A DNA stretch of 64,000 bases from Candidatus Gastranaerophilales bacterium (GTDB lineage Bacteria > Cyanobacteriota > Vampirovibrionia > Gastranaerophilales > Gastranaerophilaceae): NCBI GenBank assembly GCA_944325625.1, contig CALVAP010000007.1, forward strand, positions 62,001 to 126,000. Reading direction: 5' to 3'. Of this stretch, positions 9,509 through 18,104 are shown piece by piece. The position numbers and the translations under genes were made by a program. Every line of letters begins with the position of its first letter. Position 1 is the stretch's first letter. The notes under the pieces are model-generated. The model saw nothing but the letters and a program-made list of their open reading frames with translations. It was not told the origin of the DNA and made no database searches.

Positions 9509-10069
9509 ATGACAGTCAAAGAAGCGAGTATTATAATTTCAGGATATGGTGGTCAAGGCGTACTTTTTATAGGAATGGCAATTTCTAACTGCGCAATGGA
9601 CGAAAACAAATACGTAACTTGGATGCCATCATATGGCGCAGAAATGAGAGGCGGAACAGCAAATTGTACAGTTGTGATAGCAAATGATGAAGTTGCATCT
9701 CCATACCAAACTAATCCTGATTATGTCATTGCTTTGAATGCGCAATCCGTTGAAAAATTTGAGATGAAAATTAAATCCGGCGGAACTCTTATTGTTAACT
9801 CATCTTTGTATAAGGGACATGAAAAAAGAACGGATATAAACTATGTTTACATTCCTGCAAATGAAATTGCAGCAAAAATCGGAGAGATTAAGTGCGCAAA
9901 CGTAGTTATGCTGAGCGCTTTTATTGAAAAGACAAAAATTGTAAAAATTGAAAGTCTGAAAAAAGTTATAAGAAACGTAATAACTGCTTCCAAAGCAAAA
10001 CTTCTAGAGATTAATGAACTTGCAATCCAAAAGGGTTCAGAATACATAAGACTACCTATCTGTAATTAA
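9509..10069 (+). CDS. 2-oxoacid:ferredoxin oxidoreductase, gamma subunit
   Basis: A 186-residue gamma subunit of the same complex. SGYGGQGVLFIG at the N-terminus and YGAEMRGGTANCTVVIA are diagnostic of the family; this subunit helps bind CoA. The delta-alpha-beta-gamma gene order with separate genes is the form typical of 2-oxoglutarate and 2-ketoisovalerate enzymes. The gmk gene follows after 11 bases. Confidence 0.92.
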   Translation: MTVKEASIIISGYGGQGVLFIGMAISNCAMDENKYVTWMPSYGAEMRGGTANCTVVIANDEVASPYQTNPDYVIALNAQSVEKFEMKIKSGGTLIVNSSLYKGHEKRTDINYVYIPANEIAAKIGEIKCANVVMLSAFIEKTKIVKIESLKKVIRNVITASKAKLLEINELAIQKGSEYIRLPICN

Positions 10070-10080
10070 CAGGGAAATAT

Positions 10081-10647
10081 ATGACAAACAACGGTCAATT
10101 ATTCGTAATAACTGGTTCTTCAGGTGTGGGAAAAGGCACACTTATAAAAAAATTTCTTGAAAAGAATCCACAGATAGAATACTCCGTTTCATATACAACC
10201 CGTTTGCCCCGCCCCGATGAGATTAACGGTATAAATTATTTTTTTGTCACGAGAAAAGAATTTGAAAGCGCCATAAAAAACAACGAATTTATAGAATGGG
10301 CAAAATTTTCTGATAATTATTACGGTACAAAAATCTCAACCGTTGAAAAAGCGCTTAAAAACGGTACAAACTTAATATTGGAAATTGAAACCCAAGGCGC
10401 ACTACAAATTATGGACAAATTTCCAAATGCAAAATATATTTTCATTCACCCACCATCGGCTCAAGAACTGGAACAGAGACTTCGCTCAAGAGGAACTGAA
10501 ACCGAAGAGGCAATCCAAAAAAGGCTAAGCGCAGCAAAAAAAGAATATGAAATATCTAAATTATTCACATACCAAGTGGTAAATGATAATATTGATAAGG
10601 CGTTAGAAGAATTACAAAAAATATTTGACGGAAATAAAGATGTTTAG
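10081..10647 (+). CDS. gmk: guanylate kinase
   Basis: A 188-residue guanylate kinase converting GMP plus ATP to GDP plus ADP. The P-loop is GSSGVGKGT, and the GMP-binding region contains SYTTRLPRPDEINGINYFF and the EFIEWAKFSDNYYGT block. AGGGAAAT precedes the ATG. It overlaps the next gene by 8 bases; gmk next to coaBC is a frequent arrangement (often with rpoZ between, not seen here). Confidence 0.96.
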   Translation: MTNNGQLFVITGSSGVGKGTLIKKFLEKNPQIEYSVSYTTRLPRPDEINGINYFFVTRKEFESAIKNNEFIEWAKFSDNYYGTKISTVEKALKNGTNLILEIETQGALQIMDKFPNAKYIFIHPPSAQELEQRLRSRGTETEEAIQKRLSAAKKEYEISKLFTYQVVNDNIDKALEELQKIFDGNKDV

Positions 10648-11830
10648 AAATAAGAATATATTAATTGGAATTACAGGCGGGATAGCTGCATATAAAATTC
10701 TTGAACTCATAAGGCTTTTTAAAAAAAATAATGCAAACGTCAAAGTAATAATGACAGAAAATGCCACCAACTTTGTTACCCCGTTGACTGTAAGAACACT
10801 TTCTAACAACCCTGTATATACAAAGCAATTCGAAGTGGACAATCTTTTTCCTGAACACATATCACTTGGAACTTGGGCTGATATTTTTGTTATTGCCCCT
10901 GCCAGTGCAAATACAATAGGAAAAATAGCAAACGGGATATGTGACAATTTACTGACCTCAATTGCCTGTGCATTTTCCAAACCGATAATTATAGCCCCCG
11001 CTATGAATTGTGAAATGTGGAATAACGTTTTTGTTCAAGAGAACATAAAAAAACTCAAAGATAACAATTACCAAATACTGCCACCCGAAGCAGGTTTTTT
11101 GGCATGTGGTACATCCGGCATTGGCAGACTTTGTGCAATCGAAAAGATATGTAACGCAACATATGAACAATTAAAATATAAAAATGAAAAACTAATTGGA
11201 AAAAAAATAGTTATAACCGCAGGTGGCACAAGAGAAAACATTGACCCGGTAAGATTTCTAGGCAATCACTCTTCCGGAAAAATGGGAGTAGCGCTGGCTG
11301 ATAAAGCCTATGCCCTAGGCGCAAATGTTGTTCTAATAAACACTTTTAATCACAAATCCAACTACAAAACTATTAATGTAAATAGTGCACTTGAGATGAA
11401 AGACGCAGTCAAAAATGAACAAAAAAATGCCGATTGTATAATTATGGCTGCAGCAGTAGCTGATTTTAGAGTAAAAAATCAATTTGAAAATAAAATAAAA
11501 AAGGATACTACAAATGAAGAAATTACTCTCGAATTAGTTAAAAATCCTGACATACTAAGTGAAATATGTCAATCAAAAACCCAAAATCAAATAATTGTTG
11601 GCTTTTGCGCTGAAAGCGAAAATCTCATAGAAAATGCGAGAAATAAAATAATAAAAAAACAATGTGACTACATAGTAGCCAACGACATATCCAGAAAAGA
11701 CATAGGGTTTTCTAGTGATGAAAACGAAGTTTATATTATAGACAAAACCCAAAATATAACAAAAATAGAAAAAGCACCTAAATCTATCGTTGCCGAAAAG
11801 ATTTTTGGAGTAATTTATGGCGCAGATTAA
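10640..11830 (+). CDS. coaBC: bifunctional phosphopantothenoylcysteine decarboxylase/phosphopantothenate-cysteine ligase
   Basis: A 396-residue two-domain protein that makes 4'-phosphopantetheine for coenzyme A. The N-terminal FMN-dependent decarboxylase has GITGGIAAYK, the active-site His in EHISLGTW, and PAMNCEMW. The C-terminal ligase has ITAGGTRENIDPVRFLGNHS and MAAAVADF. An in-frame ATG at 10625 would add five residues; 10640 is preferred because MFRNKNILIGITGG is the usual start. It overlaps gmk and the following Nif3-like gene (14 bases). Confidence 0.94.
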   Translation: MFRNKNILIGITGGIAAYKILELIRLFKKNNANVKVIMTENATNFVTPLTVRTLSNNPVYTKQFEVDNLFPEHISLGTWADIFVIAPASANTIGKIANGICDNLLTSIACAFSKPIIIAPAMNCEMWNNVFVQENIKKLKDNNYQILPPEAGFLACGTSGIGRLCAIEKICNATYEQLKYKNEKLIGKKIVITAGGTRENIDPVRFLGNHSSGKMGVALADKAYALGANVVLINTFNHKSNYKTINVNSALEMKDAVKNEQKNADCIIMAAAVADFRVKNQFENKIKKDTTNEEITLELVKNPDILSEICQSKTQNQIIVGFCAESENLIENARNKIIKKQCDYIVANDISRKDIGFSSDENEVYIIDKTQNITKIEKAPKSIVAEKIFGVIYGAD

Positions 11831-12557
11831 AGATATTATAGAAAAAATAGAGAAAATAGCCCCGCTGGAAACACAAGAAGAGTGGGACAATTCAGGTTGG
11901 CAGATTAATCTTGGGATAAAAGATGTAAAAAATGTTATGATAGCATTGAATGCAACGGAAAACACGATTAATGCTGCAATAAAAGCAGGGTGTGAGCTTC
12001 TTATCAGTCATCACCCGATGATATTTTCACCACTGAAAAATATTAAAAATAAAGCAATCATAACAGCGATAAAAAATAATTTACAAGTATACAGTGCTCA
12101 CACAAACTTTGATAAGTCAAAAAATGGAACAACATCAACTCTTGTTCAGGAACTTGAAAAAGGGCTGGAATTATATAGTATCAAAAATATCAATGATTAT
12201 GTAAAAACCGCAAAGCTCAAAAAGGCCATGAGCATAAATGAATTGACAAGCAAAGTAAAAAATTTATTAAACTTAAAAACATTAAAAATATCAAAACCTG
12301 TAGAAGAAATAAGCTCAATAGCTTTTTGTGCCGGAGCAGGGGCTGAATTTTTGCCGGAACTAAAAAAATATGGTATACAATGTTTTATAAGTTCTGATAT
12401 CAAATATCACCAGGCATTGGATAGTGAAATAATGGTAATTGATATCGGACATTATGAGAGTGAAATAATATCGTTAAAATCGATAAAAAAAGTTATAGAA
12501 ACAGACGATATCAATGTAATAATAAACGAAGAGGAGCCTGTTTTTGAAGTTATTTAA
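11817..12557 (+). CDS. Nif3-like dinuclear metal-centre protein
   Basis: A 246-residue protein of the Nif3/YbgI family (GTP cyclohydrolase I type 2-like). LISHHPMIFSPLKNI supplies the paired His ligands, and IGHYESE near the C-terminus supplies His and Glu ligands of the two-metal site. EEWDNSGWQINLG is the conserved start. Members form toroidal hexamers; their biochemical role remains unsettled, so none is claimed. The start lies inside coaBC, and the end overlaps the next gene by 14 bases. Confidence 0.88.
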   Translation: MAQIKDIIEKIEKIAPLETQEEWDNSGWQINLGIKDVKNVMIALNATENTINAAIKAGCELLISHHPMIFSPLKNIKNKAIITAIKNNLQVYSAHTNFDKSKNGTTSTLVQELEKGLELYSIKNINDYVKTAKLKKAMSINELTSKVKNLLNLKTLKISKPVEEISSIAFCAGAGAEFLPELKKYGIQCFISSDIKYHQALDSEIMVIDIGHYESEIISLKSIKKVIETDDINVIINEEEPVFEVI

Positions 12558-13098
12558 AAAGTTTCTTATAATAACATCAATTTTTTGGACACTGCCTGCA
12601 ATGGCATATCAAACAGTAGCAATGGATTTCCCCGGAAACTGGTATAAGATAAGATATGTCAATAATGAAAATGATGCAATTGTTCAATTTGTAAGACGAG
12701 GCTATAACGAAGAGACCTGGCAAGAGAGTGTGGTATTTCACACCTACAAGTGGAGTAAGAACAGAAATATGAGTGCACAAAGCCTAATGTATTACTTACT
12801 TAGGGATGTAGGCAAAAAAAATCCGACAATGAAAACTACATATCTAAGACTTGATCCGGAAGAGACACTAACAAGCTGGTGTACTTCTGCGACAAAAACA
12901 GCTCCTGCCCAATGTGAATTGCTTCGAACAACACAATCATTTGAAGGTGCTCTTTCGATGCACTACATTAATAAAAATCCTCAAAACTACAACGCCGTAA
13001 AACAAGACTGGATAGAGAGAATGTCAAAAGCAAGAGTTTATCAAAGTTATTTCAGATTAGATAGAATTCTCAACAAGTCAATGACATTTGAACTATAG
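12544..13098 (+). CDS. secreted protein of unknown function
   Basis: A 184-residue protein with a signal peptide (FLIITSIFWTLPAMA, cleavage probably after AMA), then a soluble domain with two cysteines in SWCTSATKTAPAQCELL that could form a disulfide. I do not recognise the family. The start codon is TTG, chosen for the GAGGAG about 7 bases upstream inside the Nif3-like gene. The overlap means it is translated from the gmk-coaBC transcript. An envelope or periplasmic location is inferred from the signal peptide alone. Confidence 0.75.
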   Translation: MKLFKKFLIITSIFWTLPAMAYQTVAMDFPGNWYKIRYVNNENDAIVQFVRRGYNEETWQESVVFHTYKWSKNRNMSAQSLMYYLLRDVGKKNPTMKTTYLRLDPEETLTSWCTSATKTAPAQCELLRTTQSFEGALSMHYINKNPQNYNAVKQDWIERMSKARVYQSYFRLDRILNKSMTFEL

Positions 13099-13252
13099 AA
13101 ATTATTTCAAACCAAGTATTCACCCACAATAATAGACCAAAAGGTTTAGAAAGAATTTTGACCCTTTGGTTGATGTTAAAACTGCTCCAAAAACATATGA
13201 TTAAATCACAATGTTGAGTGAAATCATTTTCACAGGGGAGTAAAAAAGGGAA

Positions 13253-14362
13253 ATGAGTAGAGTTTTAGGAGAAATTAAAAAACAATCCGCAATTTTAGCA
13301 GCAGCAATAGCAATGATTGGAACAAGCTGTTATGCTGCGGACATCAGTCTTTCTGAAATAGAATTTACACCCTCAGGAAATGACTATAACATTGTTTTAA
13401 AAACCGATAAAAAAACTACTTTTAAAAAGACAATACAAAGTGACGAAAAGATATTAATCGAGCTGAAAAACACTGCCACCACGGAAGATTTTTCAACTGT
13501 ATACAATGACGTTTCGAGTATAAACAACATAACCGTAACACCAAGCGGAAAAGATGATTTGAAAATACAAATTCAAGGTTCAGACGTAAGCAAAAGCAAC
13601 ATAAGTATTGACTACAAAAATACACCTGTTGCGGTAAAATCACAAAATTTTGACGAAAGTGAAATAAACCTGAGTCTGCCAATGGAGAATTATAAACCAA
13701 TCTACGATGAACAAACTATTGAAGAAGAAGAATCGAATTCCAACTTGCAATCGACTTTGTCAAAATTAAATCCAATCACAGTAGCACAAAGCTTGACAAA
13801 TGGCGAAGAAAGTGAAAACGACCAAAACAGTAATAATTTCAAATGGTTAACATACATTGGACTACTAATAATAATGATTAGTGCTGGCAAAAATATATTC
13901 AAACCGGCAAAAGAAACCACAATCGGTTTAACGCAAAGCCTAAAAGAGAGAGAAAAAGCTCTTGCACAAAAACTTAATTCGAACGTAAGAGAAACTTTAT
14001 CACTAAGAAACAAAATTGCACAAAATGCATCAGCGCCATCGATTAACTATGGACTTCGTTCGTATCAAAATTCACAAAAAAATCCCTATGCGGATGCACC
14101 AGCAACAATTCGACCGATAAAAAGAACACTTGATGAACAAGCAAACATAAAAATGTCGGGATTAAAGACACAACCCAAAAGTCAAACGATAACAACATCA
14201 ATACCAAAACGCAACACTTATTCGACTCCATTGAGACAAAATAAATCAATAAACGTTGATAGTATGAAATTTTTGGAATCCATGACAAAGATATATGAAA
14301 AAAACGGCAGAGCCGACCTCGCAATGGGACTCAAAAATAATATAAATAAAGTCAATATTTAA
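13253..14362 (+). CDS. AMIN-domain-like membrane-anchored envelope protein
   Basis: A 369-residue protein with a signal peptide (SAILAAAIAMIGTSCYA) and then, at about residues 30-130, a beta-rich stretch (ISLSEIEFTPSGNDYNIVLK, INNITVTPSGKDDLKIQIQG) like the AMIN domain that targets PilQ and amidases to peptidoglycan. An acidic Asn/Glu-rich linker follows, then one transmembrane helix (WLTYIGLLIIMISAG, about 200-215) and a basic Gln/Asn-rich tail. A link with the pilus/secretin operon at 27-33 kb is possible. AAGGGAA precedes the ATG; a terminator follows. Confidence 0.6.
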   Translation: MSRVLGEIKKQSAILAAAIAMIGTSCYAADISLSEIEFTPSGNDYNIVLKTDKKTTFKKTIQSDEKILIELKNTATTEDFSTVYNDVSSINNITVTPSGKDDLKIQIQGSDVSKSNISIDYKNTPVAVKSQNFDESEINLSLPMENYKPIYDEQTIEEEESNSNLQSTLSKLNPITVAQSLTNGEESENDQNSNNFKWLTYIGLLIIMISAGKNIFKPAKETTIGLTQSLKEREKALAQKLNSNVRETLSLRNKIAQNASAPSINYGLRSYQNSQKNPYADAPATIRPIKRTLDEQANIKMSGLKTQPKSQTITTSIPKRNTYSTPLRQNKSINVDSMKFLESMTKIYEKNGRADLAMGLKNNINKVNI

Positions 14363-14390
14363 CACATAAAAACGATACTCAACAAATTAC

Positions 14391-14416
14391 TAAAGGCTGT
14401 TTTTTCAGCCTTTTTC
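14391..14416 (+). terminator. Rho-independent terminator
   Basis: AAAGGCTG and CAGCCTTT arms around a T-rich loop, then TTTCTTT. It ends the AMIN-like gene. Confidence 0.85.
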
Positions 14417-14494
14417 TTTGTAATAAAATAGCAAACTAAAATGAATTATGATATTATAATTATCAAGAATAAATCTATAGATTAGGGGCCTTTC

Positions 14495-15031
14495 ATGTTT
14501 ACAGAAACAAATATAGTAGAAAAATTGAATTTTTTTGACATAAACTGCGATATAGAACAAGTTTCAAATCTAATTAAAGAACTTCGATTAGAACCAATTT
14601 TTGAAGACGAAGACGGACAATTATACTACGATGAGGAATCATACGAAACAATCAAAAAGACCCTGGAAGTAAAACACTCGCAATTTGAAACAAAAGAAGC
14701 AGAAATTGTTGACGAGGAAGAAACAACACCACAAACTGAAAATTCCCAAACAGCACTGAGCGTTGATAATACGGGTAAAAGTGTTGAAGTAATTGCCAAA
14801 ACCATAGCACAAAAAATTACTGAAGATTTAACCGATTATATAAAAAAGAATCTTTCAACGGAAGAAGCTTTTAAAGCGGGTATTTTCAAGCGAGATAATG
14901 AAATATTATCCAAAAAACTTCAAGAAACAATCAATGATAATAAAAAACTGATAGAAAAACTTCGTCAGCTTGAATATGAAATCCACAAATTTCATCCTGT
15001 CTTTGGCAACATCTATGTAAAGAGCAAATAA
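14495..15031 (+). CDS. unknown protein, MerR-like N-terminus with C-terminal coiled coil
   Basis: 178 residues. The first 60 (IEQVSNLIKELRLEP ... GQLYYDEESYETIKK) have the rhythm of a MerR-type winged helix, where a turn of Gly-x-x-Tyr precedes a helix, but no diagnostic residues prove it. The middle is an acidic Thr/Glu linker. The end (DNEILSKKLQETINDNKKL, KLRQLEYEIHKF) is a strong heptad coiled coil. AGGGG lies before the ATG. Ten bases separate it from the nucleotidyltransferase gene, so they are probably co-transcribed. I do not assign a function. Confidence 0.6.
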   Translation: MFTETNIVEKLNFFDINCDIEQVSNLIKELRLEPIFEDEDGQLYYDEESYETIKKTLEVKHSQFETKEAEIVDEEETTPQTENSQTALSVDNTGKSVEVIAKTIAQKITEDLTDYIKKNLSTEEAFKAGIFKRDNEILSKKLQETINDNKKLIEKLRQLEYEIHKFHPVFGNIYVKSK

Positions 15032-15040
15032 CTTTGTAAT

Positions 15041-16291
15041 ATGACAAAAGATATAAATATAAATCTCTCTAAAAAACTAACCTCTTCTCTTAGTGAAAAT
15101 TATGCAAATATTGTTGATATAATATCAAGCTACTCAAAAGAGTTTGGGGCTAAAGTATACATAATAGGCGGAGCAATCCGTGATTTACTGCTTGAAAAAC
15201 CAATTTATGATATAGATTTTGTTGTAGAAGGAAATGCTATAGAATTTTGTCACCTATTAGAAGCAAGGGGTATTGCCAAAATAGTACAAACAACTGAAGA
15301 TTTTGGAACAGCAAAAATTGAATTCAATAACATCAAATTACGAATAGATCTTGCCTCAACACGCACCGAAGAATACCCCAAACCTGCCCACTTGCCTGTT
15401 GTAAAAAAAATTGGTTGTAGCTTAAAAGAAGATATTCTAAGGCGTGATTTCAGCGTTAATTCACTTGCGATGTCGTTATCACCAAACAACTTCGGTGAAC
15501 TTATTGATTATACAAACGGACTTGAGGATATAGAAAACAAAAAGCTGAGAGTTCTTCATGAAAAAAGTTTTATTGACGACCCCACAAGAATTATAAGGGG
15601 GCTTAGGTTTATACACAAGTTAGGATTTGAACTTGAGCCAAAAACTAAACTACTTCAACAAAAATATTTAAACGACTTTAATAATCAAGATATTTGCTAT
15701 GAAAGAATAAAACAAGTCACCAACCTGGCTTTTTCTCTTAATTCAAGCGAATTGTATGACGATTTTATAAGAGAAAAAATATACAAACTTTTGACAACAA
15801 CCCCGCGTCAAACCGACGGAAAAGCAATACATACAGCTATTCAAAAATATTCAAATCTCGTTTCTAAAGAGAATATATGGCTTATTTATCTGGCAAATTT
15901 AATTACGAGCACAGATGCAGAAAAACTCAACCTAAGTTCAAAAGAAACTGAAATAATATCTTACTTAGATGAGCTTTTAGCCAATTTGCCATACTTAAAA
16001 AATAACTTTGAGATATACAAATTTTTTAAACCAATCCCATACGAAACAATTGTCGCATACTTAGGAAATACAAAAGATGCGTCCGCTGAAAAGTATCTTG
16101 AGAAACTCAAAGACACCAAGCCACTATTAAATGGTAATGACCTCAAAAAACTCGGTTTTACTCAAGGCACCATAATTGGAGAAGCTCTTAATATAATATT
16201 AGAACAAAAAATTAACGGGAAAATATCTTCAATGAATGATGAAATACTACTTGCCAAAGACATTTTGCGTAAAAAAAATACCAACAATTAA
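15041..16291 (+). CDS. CCA-adding/poly(A) polymerase family nucleotidyltransferase (no HD domain)
   Basis: A 416-residue class II nucleotidyltransferase. The palm motif IIGGAIRDLLLEKPIYDIDFV has the GG and the DxD metal-binding pair. RRDFSVNSLA is motif B-like, DDPTRIIRGLRF the conserved neck motif, and YERIKQ the likely base-selecting helix. The family adds CC, A or CCA to tRNA 3' ends or makes poly(A). The C-terminal 200 residues lack the HD domain. A second family member with HD domain lies at 37.5 kb, so this one may be one half of a split CC-/A-adding pair. The ATG is 9 bases after the upstream gene. Confidence 0.85.
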   Translation: MTKDININLSKKLTSSLSENYANIVDIISSYSKEFGAKVYIIGGAIRDLLLEKPIYDIDFVVEGNAIEFCHLLEARGIAKIVQTTEDFGTAKIEFNNIKLRIDLASTRTEEYPKPAHLPVVKKIGCSLKEDILRRDFSVNSLAMSLSPNNFGELIDYTNGLEDIENKKLRVLHEKSFIDDPTRIIRGLRFIHKLGFELEPKTKLLQQKYLNDFNNQDICYERIKQVTNLAFSLNSSELYDDFIREKIYKLLTTTPRQTDGKAIHTAIQKYSNLVSKENIWLIYLANLITSTDAEKLNLSSKETEIISYLDELLANLPYLKNNFEIYKFFKPIPYETIVAYLGNTKDASAEKYLEKLKDTKPLLNGNDLKKLGFTQGTIIGEALNIILEQKINGKISSMNDEILLAKDILRKKNTNN

Positions 16292-16452
16292 AACTCCTTT
16301 GGATGAGCTATATATCTTTGGCAAAAAATATGTTATTATGTGAAAGTAAATATTTGTAAACAAGTAAGATAAAAACAAGAAACTTTTAATATTTACGCTC
16401 ATTAAAAAAAATGAAAAGTTAATAAGTGTTATTCAAATTAAAAGGAAGAAGC

Positions 16453-16752
16453 ATGTTTAATTTAAAAGATTTAAAAATTGTCAAATCCCTCAAGAACGTA
16501 AAACCTCGTCTTAAATGGCTGATGTTTTCACAAATGCAAGATTACAAAATCAATTCAAACTATATTGACATGATTTGTAATGACAAAGAAAAACCACAAA
16601 ATGCAGATAGTGAAACACTTGAAGCAATGGTTCGAGAAACATTAATAAAAGAATTTAGCCCATCAATTCAAAACTCTGCCTCATATGAGTTATTGGTGGA
16701 TGCAGTACTTCACAACTTGAAGAAAAAACAACTTGAAGCTCTTGATGAGTAG
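16453..16752 (+). CDS. small protein of unknown function
   Basis: A 99-residue protein, mostly helical by composition, with no signal peptide or membrane segment. A longer frame begins at 16426, but the ATG at 16453 has AAGGAAGA 5 bases upstream and is preferred. The text MFNLKDLKIVKSLKNVKPRLKW is basic; the rest is mixed. I do not recognise it. It stands alone between the nucleotidyltransferase and a terminator-like hairpin. Confidence 0.65.
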   Translation: MFNLKDLKIVKSLKNVKPRLKWLMFSQMQDYKINSNYIDMICNDKEKPQNADSETLEAMVRETLIKEFSPSIQNSASYELLVDAVLHNLKKKQLEALDE

Positions 16753-16834
16753 TTAGAGACCCCCATAAAACTAACCATAAAAGCAATATCTAACCTGACA
16801 AAATATCTTTTAAATTAAGTTTAAATTAACTACA

Positions 16835-16870
16835 AAAACAGCACTTTTCGGTAATGAAAGTGCTGTTTTC
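16835..16870 (+). terminator. Rho-independent terminator upstream of hsp20
   Basis: A 13-bp perfect stem (16835-16847 with 16857-16869), 9-base loop, ending TTTTCTTA. It separates the 99-residue gene from hsp20. The A-rich left arm makes it potentially bidirectional. Confidence 0.8.
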
Positions 16871-16910
16871 TTACTTTAACATAATTATGTATCAATATGG
16901 AGGAGCCAAA

Positions 16911-17366
16911 ATGAAATATCTAATTAAAAAAACCCCGGATGGGTTTATAAAAACAATTAATGATGAGATAAACTCGATATTAAATCGCAACTTTGACAGC
17001 CTATTCCCCGAATTTATTTTCACTGGAGAAATGGACAAATATGCAATGCCGGTAGAAATACATGAAAAGGATAATGAATATAAAATCAAAGCAGAACTTC
17101 CTGGTGTAAAAAAAGAGGACTTAGAAATAGATATCGACAAAAATCATCTTTCAATTCTTGCAAAAAAAGTTGAAGAGCACGTGGAAGATACCAAATCATG
17201 TCGCAAGTCTGAATTTAAATATGGTGACTTTTCAAGAGTAATATATTTCCCGCAAGAAATAGACGTAGAAAAGACAGAAGCAAAACTCAACAACGGAGTT
17301 TTACATATTGAAGCACCTAAAATGAAGCAAGAGAAAGAAAAAAGCAAAAAACTTGAAGTAAAATAA
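16911..17366 (+). CDS. small heat-shock protein, Hsp20/alpha-crystallin family
   Basis: A 151-residue holdase chaperone. The alpha-crystallin domain runs from about residue 45 (VEIHEKDNEYKIKAELPGV) to NGVLHIEAPK; a Lys/Glu-rich tail follows. A frame opening at 16854 starts inside the terminator hairpin; the ATG at 16911 with GGAGGAG 6 bases upstream is the real start. No CIRCE element is visible before it. These proteins bind unfolding proteins in large oligomers during stress. Confidence 0.93.
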   Translation: MKYLIKKTPDGFIKTINDEINSILNRNFDSLFPEFIFTGEMDKYAMPVEIHEKDNEYKIKAELPGVKKEDLEIDIDKNHLSILAKKVEEHVEDTKSCRKSEFKYGDFSRVIYFPQEIDVEKTEAKLNNGVLHIEAPKMKQEKEKSKKLEVK

Positions 17367-17380
17367 GACCAAGAAGAAAA

Positions 17381-17406
17381 GCGGGCGCGAATATATTCGC
17401 GCCCGC
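17381..17406. repeat. 26-bp perfect GC-rich palindrome
   Basis: GCGGGCGCGAATA followed by its exact reverse complement, forming an 11-bp stem with a 4-base loop in RNA. It lies 14 bases after the hsp20 stop and 12 bases before the next start. No T-run follows; the next bases are GGGGATAG. It is far more GC-rich than its surroundings. Confidence 0.95.
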
Positions 17407-17418
17407 GGGGGATAGATA

Positions 17419-17670
17419 ATGAAAACTATTATAGGAATAAAACTAAACAACAGAGCTGCAACCTCTAAACAAATGCAAGACATTCTAAGCGAATACGGAT
17501 GTATAATCCGAACACGAATCGGCTTACACGACGTAGACTGCGGAAAATGCTCAACAAATGGCATCATCCTACTCGAGGTTATAAACGATGAACTTCTTCC
17601 CAAGCTACAAAAAGAACTCTGCTCCATAGAAGGAATAGAACTTCAACAAATGGTGTTCGAACGAGATTAG
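17419..17670 (+). CDS. TM1266-like small protein (iron-only hydrogenase system regulator family?)
   Basis: An 83-residue protein beginning KTIIGIKLNNR, then MQDILSEYGCIIRTRIGLH, then ILLEVINDE and LCSIEGIELQQMVF. This is the beta-alpha-beta-beta-alpha-beta (ACT/NikR-C-like) pattern of the small family that includes TM1266, named a putative regulator of [FeFe] hydrogenase systems. The DVDCGKCSTNG insertion with two Cys is seen in some relatives. HydG is encoded 31 kb away, which is compatible. The ribosome binding site is the G-rich end of the neighbouring palindrome region. Confidence 0.55.
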   Translation: MKTIIGIKLNNRAATSKQMQDILSEYGCIIRTRIGLHDVDCGKCSTNGIILLEVINDELLPKLQKELCSIEGIELQQMVFERD

Positions 17671-17690
17671 CCAAAAACATTCATTTTAGC

Positions 17691-17696
17691 TATAAT
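17691..17696 (+). promoter_or_regulatory. -10 box for leaderless start of receiver gene
   Basis: TATAAT ends 6 bases before the ATG at 17703, so transcription would begin at the start codon. No clear -35 is seen and no ribosome binding site precedes the ATG. Confidence 0.55.
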
Positions 17697-17702
17697 TATG
17701 GA

Positions 17703-18104
17703 ATGATTAGAATACTTGCAGTAGATGACATGCCTCAATGGCGAAATTTTCACAAAAATGCCTTAAATGAAGTTCTGCACGGGATACCTTTTGAGCTTAC
17801 ACTCAAAAATTCTGCTACAGAAGCTTTTGAATGTATTCAAAAAAATCTTGAAACTCCTTTTGATTTAATAATAAGTGATTTGCAAATGGAAACAGATTAC
17901 GAACCTGAACTTGCAGGCGAATGGCTCATCAGAAATATTAATTCCCTGCCTCAATACAAAACTACACCCAAAATTCTTGTATCTGCGGCATTCAACATAA
18001 AATTCATCTCCGAAAAACTTCAAGCAGAATACCTGCCAAAATCATCGATTATACATAGTATCCTTGCTTACGAGCTAAAAATAACCGAGCTTTTAAACAG
18101 TTAA
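17703..18104 (+). CDS. stand-alone response regulator receiver domain
   Basis: A 133-residue REC domain with no output domain. Asp8-Asp9 (VDDM), phospho-acceptor Asp59 (IISDLQME), Ser94 (LVSAA) and Lys113 (LPKS) are the full active-site set, so it should be phosphorylated by a histidine kinase not present in this window. Single-domain receivers usually act through protein contact, as CheY does. The insertion around METDYEPELAGEW lengthens the loop after the phosphorylated Asp. Its last 12 bases overlap the convergent gene. Confidence 0.85.
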   Translation: MIRILAVDDMPQWRNFHKNALNEVLHGIPFELTLKNSATEAFECIQKNLETPFDLIISDLQMETDYEPELAGEWLIRNINSLPQYKTTPKILVSAAFNIKFISEKLQAEYLPKSSIIHSILAYELKITELLNS

